DNA from: Dicaeum eximium
Taxonomy: Eukaryota > Chordata > Aves > Passeriformes > Dicaeidae
Assembly (NCBI GenBank): GCA_013396995.1
Contig: VWZP01008343.1
Span: 316,208 to 380,207, forward strand
DNA: 64,000 nucleotides
Reading direction: 5' to 3'
Position numbers and translations under genes: made by a program. Below are positions 57,301 through 64,000 of the stretch, piece after piece. A model generated the notes under the pieces. The model was not told where the DNA came from and did not search any database. It was given only the letters and a program-made list of their open reading frames with translations. The number at the start of each line of letters is the position of its first letter. Position 1 is the stretch's first letter.

Positions 57301-60300
57301 CAAGTATTTTGGCCAAGTTCTTCTAATCTCAGTCTGCCTCTTTCTGCCCCCCTCACTCAGAGGTAACTTCTACGGCACATGGAACAAAATTTAGCCTGAG
57401 GCAGACATTCAACTTGGAAAATTTCAACCCAAGCAGTCAAAGTCTGGCCAAGTTACAAGCAGCTGGAAGCAGCATCTTGCATTGGAAGTGCTCAGCAGCT
57501 GCCTAATAGGCGATGCTACAAGCTTTGCCAATCCTGTGTATATGTTATATGTTCATGGAAATATGCTGCTGAATTACAATGTTATTTGATTGGTTACCTG
57601 GTCTCAAACTGTTTTTTGGTTTGTTGGTTTGTTTTTTTTTTTCTTACTAGAGAAAGGAACCTAAACATCTTTGATTAATGCTATGAATGATTTTCCTTAC
57701 ATTATTCATTGTTTTCCTGGCTGAAAAATTGAAAACTTTAAAATGGAGCCTCTGAAATAAAGGACAAGCCAGGGCTTACTCGTTCTGAATATTTCAAAAT
57801 GACTTAACAATTGTTAAAGACCAGTTTACAGTAGAACTAAAGCAAATTGCTTCCCAGCGTTTTGAATTGTAAAAATCCCACATCTCCCAAATTCCTAAGC
57901 TATTCATCAACTGCTCTATTGTAGCAGACTCACTCTATATTGTGTCCCTGATATATCTATTAAGTCTGCAGTGAAGTGTGAGTTTAAAACAATTGTGCCA
58001 TGGAGTCACTGTGGAATAAATACCACAAACATTGGCAAAGTTGCTTCATAAATCTTTCTTAGTTTAGAGAGGAACTTAGGCGTGCCTTTCTTCTATGGGA
58101 GTGCAGCTGTTTCTTGTGAGGTTCCCTGGGGGCTGGATCTTGGTGTAAAGCTGGTTAATATCAATATATTCACAGCTTTCCTGATGATAGCGCATCATTA
58201 CCAGCGCATTATGTGCAGGTTTGTGCACGTGTGGAACCAGTTACTAGCACACAATACTCCAAATAATTTTTTTAAATTACCAGCATCCATCAGAAGGCAT
58301 TTTTCATGCAGCCACATACAAAGGAAACAGGATTGTGGTTACACCAGCACGATAGGGGACTGTCTTCAGACTGGTAATTTATTGAAAGAAGGCTTAAGAA
58401 TTTGTGCAGAGAATCATCTCAATGGGAGTTTTCATTGCAATTCTGCAACTGAAGTGTGGTCTTTGGCTGTGCAGCAATACAAATATTGCACAGAAGTAGG
58501 AAAGTACGTGGCATTAGTAAGATCACAGGAATTCCATGTCTGGTTTTGCTGCTCACACGTGAGGAAGGATGTGAAATATTAATAAGAGCACAGTGGCAAA
58601 AGTGATCCAGGGTTTGGAGACCAGGTGTCACAATTGCAGATTGTACATCTGAGGAAGGATATGGTACCTGTATATATCATACATGTGTGTAAGGAAAATT
58701 AATGATATTTACTTGACCAACCATCTCTTACTGAGAGATGAAGTTAGGCATGTTGTATTTCGAACTAATAAGCAGCAACGAGGGCAGTAAAGCATTGAAG
58801 TGGATTTGCAGTTGCTGAGAGTATGTAAAGTTGCTGGGGTTTTCTTCTCAAAGATGTGCTTTCACTTGCTTTGGTGGAGGATATTTCCAGTGTGTGTAGA
58901 AGGGGGAAGGACTGCATTTTTCCCTAGATTGAAAAAACAAGATTACTTGCGGTGCTTTCTGTGTATTGTAGCACATGTTGCTACCTTGACAAGATTACAA
59001 TAAAATGCCATACTTGAGAACTTGGCTGGTTTTCTCTTGGGTCAGGAGGACCATTTTTTTCTTGGTGCCTAATTTGACTTCTGGGAGTGTGATTAATTAT
59101 TGTGTACTTCCCTCTAGAGTATCACCACATCTGGTGGCAGCTGGTGATAGGATATCAGATCCTCACTTTACACAGTCCCCTCCTATTCCCAGGTTGGTGT
59201 ATCATCTTTCTTTGTTCAGGATACTCTCAGTTATATTCGGGGATGAAAAGATTTTTTCTGCCTTTAGATAGGCAAGGACATTGCTCAATGTTCAGAAGTC
59301 AGCTGCTCACTGCTCTCCCGTTAACCATCTCTCTGTCCTTCGGGCATTCCTCTCCTGCAGCCACATCTGCTGCAAGCAGACAGAGGCAGGCAATGTGTAC
59401 ATGGCCTGGCAGCAGAACACCCCTGGCAGTCACTAAAACAACAGAGGGTATGTCAGTGAAATCATTTTGTAACCTGAAACATGACTGACTGCGTGAATCA
59501 AGTTGAAGCATTACCTGCAATGCCCCTTTTCAGGCAGCTTCACAATAAACCTGAAGGCTTAATTTAGCCTGGGAATTGAACTTGAGCCTAGATAGCTGTG
59601 AGATGGTGCTTTATAATTCCATAGCTCATTGTTTTTGATATAAAAAACAGACACATTTTTTCCTTTGGCAGCTGAACTAGGACAAATATACTCTAAAGCG
59701 TTGAATTATTTCTTTCTGTAAAAAACTTATTTTATTGCATGTACTGTAGTGTATATGGTATCAAAAATCTGATGTTCAATCTTTTACAGTGGTTTTGGTT
59801 TGGCTTTTTCATTCACGATTTAATGATTGTTAAAGACCAGATTACAGTACTATGTAAGATACCATATGAAGGTTTCAAGGTAATAAAATATTCTCTATAT
59901 AGGATGAGTTTACTGGAAGTTTTCTTGTTAAGAACTACTGAAACTTTAAGAGACCAGGTTTTTGTAAGTCACTGTCTTTAGACTTGAAAGCATGTACATA
60001 TGAGTGTTTCCACTGACTTGGAAATACTCAAGCACTCCTCTCAAACATGATTTTCAAATACACTTTCCTTCTCTGCCCTGTTGAGATGTTCATCTTTGAG
60101 AAAATAATGACAGTACAGCCTTCTAGGGCTTGGCCCATGTGCCTGTTGCTATGTTCTTTGGAGTTAATAATAATGCACTATTGATTTCTAGGACATGCAG
60201 GAGCCGACTTAATAACAAAAGTACAAATCAGATTAGATGCTTTCAATTTTAAAGAGCTCTAGTTAGGCTATTTAATAAATTTCTTCTCAGAAAATAGCAG

Positions 60301-63300
60301 AATCAGAGAACAATACATTTTGCATTCTATTTAGATGTTTCAGTACTTGGTTAAAACTTGTGTTAATATAAGATGATAATGAGTATTGCCACATTGTGTC
60401 TGTTTTGAAAGTGCAGTCGTGGATTTTAGTTTGCCACTTTGTGACATCTTACTGTGTTTGTAATATTTAGTGAGTTTCATTCCCTTCCTGGTTGTGAGGT
60501 GAAACAATGTTTGAGGCTGGGATTAAAATTCTCATTATTGTTAAGTGTCCATCTCAGAGGCATATCAAATTTAAACATAATAATGTTAAACAGTTGAGCT
60601 ATATAGCTGACCGTTTGTATGCCTAACAGCACAAATTTATGTGTGTAGGATAATTATGCACCCTGAATTAACAAATGCTAGAAATAGTAGTAGGACTGTG
60701 TTATCTATCAAGTTTGATTTTCCATCTCACCGCAGCCAAGTGTCACTATAGTCAGAGTAGTCAAGAGTTAGGTGTTTTTATGGAATGCATTACTCTGTAC
60801 CTGTTGTGCAAACTTCCTTTTTGGTCCCTAATCCAGCAGACCTGTGGCCAGTGAAAATGTAATTTTGCCCACTCTCCAGAATTTAACTTGCTTCTTTTAT
60901 TTGTATATGTGTACAGAAATATTTTTTTTCTTGTTAAAACCTAGTACTAAAACCCACTTGTCTACTCTAGGCAGTAGATATCCTGGGGTTTTTTTCCTCC
61001 ATGAATACAATAGTGACATTAGGCAGTTACATTGTCTGGAGTTCCTGATCATACAGGCATCAACAAAATTTAATGAGGTGTTTCAGCTCGCTTGACCTTG
61101 TTCTGTGACTCATTTGCGTGTCATAGATTCAGGTAGAAAGGCCAAGCGCTCTCCAAGTCCAGGCGGAAGGTTGCTCACATGGTGTCTGCTGCTGCAGCTT
61201 CTGTTTCAGCATCTGTTTCTGCCCACTGTGCTGTTTCCAGCAGGTTGCACGTCAGCCTGTGTTAGACAATTCTGGGGTGTGTTTGGGCTCTTCAGAGAGG
61301 GGGCATGAGCTGGTGGTGGAGCACTGGAACAGTTGATGGAAAAGCTGTAGGATTCTGCAACTTGCTGCAGACCTTCAAAGACCTTTTCCAGCCAAGGGGG
61401 TATTAACAGCATTCTGGTACCTGTTCTCTGTTCTTTCATTCTGTTAAAAGGGAAAGTTCTAGGAGAAATTGAAAGGTCTGTTGTTTTTAAGGTCCACTGT
61501 TGATTAAGAGAATTACTGCAGGTATGTTTGTTTTAAGGGAAGCTGAGGGTGGACTTCGTCACCAGTTTACTAAAGAGGTGACAAGGTTATGCCATCCTGT
61601 GTCATGGGATTTGGTGTTTTTTAAGGTAAATGACAAGGGAAGTGGTATTGTGGGTAAGAGGACAGCAAGACTGGTCAGAAAAAGGATGATGACAGTACTT
61701 AGTGTTCACGTACTGCCATAGGAACACTGACTATCCAACTTTGTCATTGCTGAACCAACGTCCAGTTATGTTGTGATAATAATGTGTTGTCTAACGAACA
61801 ATGACTCTCTAGAGCATAGTCCATAGTTGTGACATCTGCTTGTCTTCTGCATCAGGCACCCCCCCAACCCTGGCAGCTGGTCACTCATCTTCTGCGTGCA
61901 TTTACTGCCCCTGACCTGCCAGCTGAAAATAAGAACCTTTCTGTTTCTGCCAGAATTATTTTGCTTAACTTACCTGGTTAAAACAGCAGATTTATTTCAC
62001 TCAAAATGGACTGAGGAGCTTAGGTGGCAAAGCTGAGGCAGGTTCTGGTAACTGTGCTGAGAAACTGCTGGGGGAAGGATTAAGGAAATCAGTGGTGTGT
62101 TAGTGGAGATACTGGAAATGAGATGTATCCACAGCATCTACAACTCTAAACCTTTCTCCAACCTTGTGCTAGCAGACCTGTGCCAGCATTTTACTTTTAT
62201 GTTTCCCTCTGGTAGAGGGGAATTATACCCACATGTAGTTTTGTGCAGAGAACCGATCACCCAGCACCTGCTTACTTGCACTGAGGTAGAGCTGAGCTCT
62301 TACGTGTTTGGATTTCCATGTGCTCTGTGCAGCTGTCTTTCACTGGATGCCTTTTCAAGTGAAACCTTCATATTATGCCATCCAAATCAAACCTCTACGT
62401 ATTTTTTTTTTTGGGTTTTCTTAGTTGACCTAATTTTGTAGGTTAACAGATTTGGTCTGAAGGATTTATAAAAAGATTACTAAGAATTTTTCAAATTCAG
62501 TTTTCAAACGTTAATATTATCATGCAGCAAAACTTGGCAACCATTACAGGTGTAATATTTTAATAAATGAACAAACTGTTTTCTGATCATAAGTATACTA
62601 CAGCCATGATTGTGAGAGACAGAAATAGACTTTTATATTCTTTGCAAATGACCATTTCTGAATTTTTCCAGGATGCATCTATTGTGTTAAATTGTTTTCA
62701 TGTTCTTAAGTATACCAGTATACTTCTATCATTATTGTACTCTTTTGGGAGGGGAGAGGGTGATTCCATCATTGTGTATCTCATTTGAGGTGAGTTATTG
62801 CAAATGCATTACCTAAAGTCTGATGTGGCTGCTTGCTTTGCCTCTGGATGTACATTTTGGGGCAGTCTAAAGCAGAGGTCAGACAGAACAGATTTTCAGG
62901 ACAGCATGTTTTCAGGATGTTGTTGGCACAAAAGGTCTTCGTGTGTTTTCTGCAAGAAAACCATTATGTTAACCTTTGTCGATGTTGTATTTTGTCCCTC
63001 TGAAATAAAAGCTGAATCAGAAATGGGGGTTTGTAGTTTCTGTTTTATCGTTGTGTGTGACTAGCAGCTGAAAGGTCAATTCCTACATCAGACTGTTACT
63101 GTACAAGCCCTCCATTGTGTTTACCACGTAGGTGGGGTTTTTTTCTTCTTTTCCCAAATCTATACACATTAGTCAAAGAAAATGACTAATTTAATGTTTT
63201 CCTGAAAAAAAAAAGATTATATTTTTAGAGAGAATGCCTTTACTGTGGAGAACTAGTGCAAAATACTTCTTCATATACTTTCAGATTCAGACTAGGTTTC

Positions 63301-64000
63301 AGATCTCATGTCTTTGCCTCAACACCTATCAAGAATATTACTTTTTTGAAAATTCTTTAATCCTCTAGGTCTCCTGGATTCACCCTTTCCTTGTTTCAGA
63401 TTGACATCAGGACATGTAGCAACATTGAATGTCATTAGACATTGTGTAGTTTGTTGCAGTTTCTGGTTGATGATGTGGTGGATAACTCAACTTTCCCCAT
63501 CTTTTTTTTGGAGCTGGAACATGTATGTTCAGATACAAGTTTCTGTTCTGTATATGTTATTATCAGACTGAGCAGGAGTCTTGCTATAGGTGTTTCAATA
63601 GGCAGAAGTATTTGTGCAGATGTCATTCAAGGGGGAAAATGGATAATTATCATTCTTTTGCATAGCACTGTGATCACGTTTGCAGGATGACTGCTTTTTA
63701 GCAGAGCAACCTGTCCTTAATGGGGGGTATTAGGGAAACCACTGAATTTGGATACTGTGTTAAAGAAACCAGAGGACTGAGGCGAGGAGGTGGCGTAATG
63801 AACACTGTCACTGGTACTTTGTTGTTTGTGTGCTCCCACATTCTTACCTAGTTACATTTTCAAATCATGGCTTTCAATTTGTTCCTAAACTGGAGACAAG
63901 TAAAAATAAAAATTCTGAAGGGTTTTTTTTTTTTTTTTTTTTTTTCACCATTCTGGAGAGGAATCTCTTTTTTGGGATTACTTGTTTCATCTGCCAGACA
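54315..64000 (+). other. ELF1: Presumed ELF1 intron 1 (runs off the right edge)
   Basis: After the CpG island ends (about 54830) the sequence becomes AT-rich. I found no ELF1 coding exon and no CR1 copy that I could recognise. A 167-codon open frame at 58082-58582 has no known domain. There are T tracts at 57626-57640, 62401-62411 and 63923-63945. The stretch is most simply a long first intron; if exon 1 is wrong it is intergenic. Confidence 0.45.
63923..63945. repeat. Poly-T run of 23
   Basis: Uninterrupted run of 23 T near the right edge. No element body next to it was recognised, so it is listed only as a homopolymer. Confidence 0.95.

Overview
This is a vertebrate nuclear window, almost certainly from a bird. 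The exons have GT-AG introns and CpG-island promoters, and the interspersed repeats are diverged CR1 non-LTR retrotransposon tails, the dominant repeat family of avian genomes. A 17-base N gap (11438-11454) and three single Ns (53642, 53937, 54728) lie in or beside GC-rich promoters, as expected of a draft assembly. Nothing prokaryotic or viral was seen, and no tRNA or rRNA gene was recognised.

The layout, left to right, is NAA16 (minus), MTRF1 (plus), WBP4 (minus), ELF1 (plus, inferred). Only coding exon 1 of NAA16 is present (11189-11242), inside a CpG island; positions 1-11188 are its first intron. MTRF1 is complete: a non-coding exon ending at 15458, then nine coding exons from 17443 to 27990, giving a 454-residue mitochondrial class-I release factor with a GGQ motif. 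The 8 kb from 27991 to 35979 holds no recognised gene. WBP4 is complete on the minus strand in ten exons (54058 down to 35980), giving a 381-residue spliceosomal protein with a zinc finger and two WW domains. A CpG island at about 53680-54830 looks like a shared divergent promoter with ELF1, whose probable non-coding exon 1 ends at 54314. The last 9.7 kb would then be ELF1 intron 1.

The order and orientation match human 13q14 read in reverse (NAA16, MTRF1, KBTBD7/KBTBD6, WBP4, ELF1), except that no kelch gene lies between MTRF1 and WBP4. The genes do not form a pathway: NAA16 is an N-terminal acetyltransferase auxiliary subunit, MTRF1 acts in mitochondrial translation termination, WBP4 in pre-mRNA splicing, and ELF1 is an ETS transcription factor.

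I found no convincing undescribed system. The most interesting details are an altered codon-recognition loop in MTRF1 (PET where I recall human PEV), a Kozak-context upstream ORF ending 8 nt before the MTRF1 start, a WBP4 start codon split by an intron, and a duplicated PYGKW motif in WBP4. Comparisons with human proteins are from memory, not alignment.
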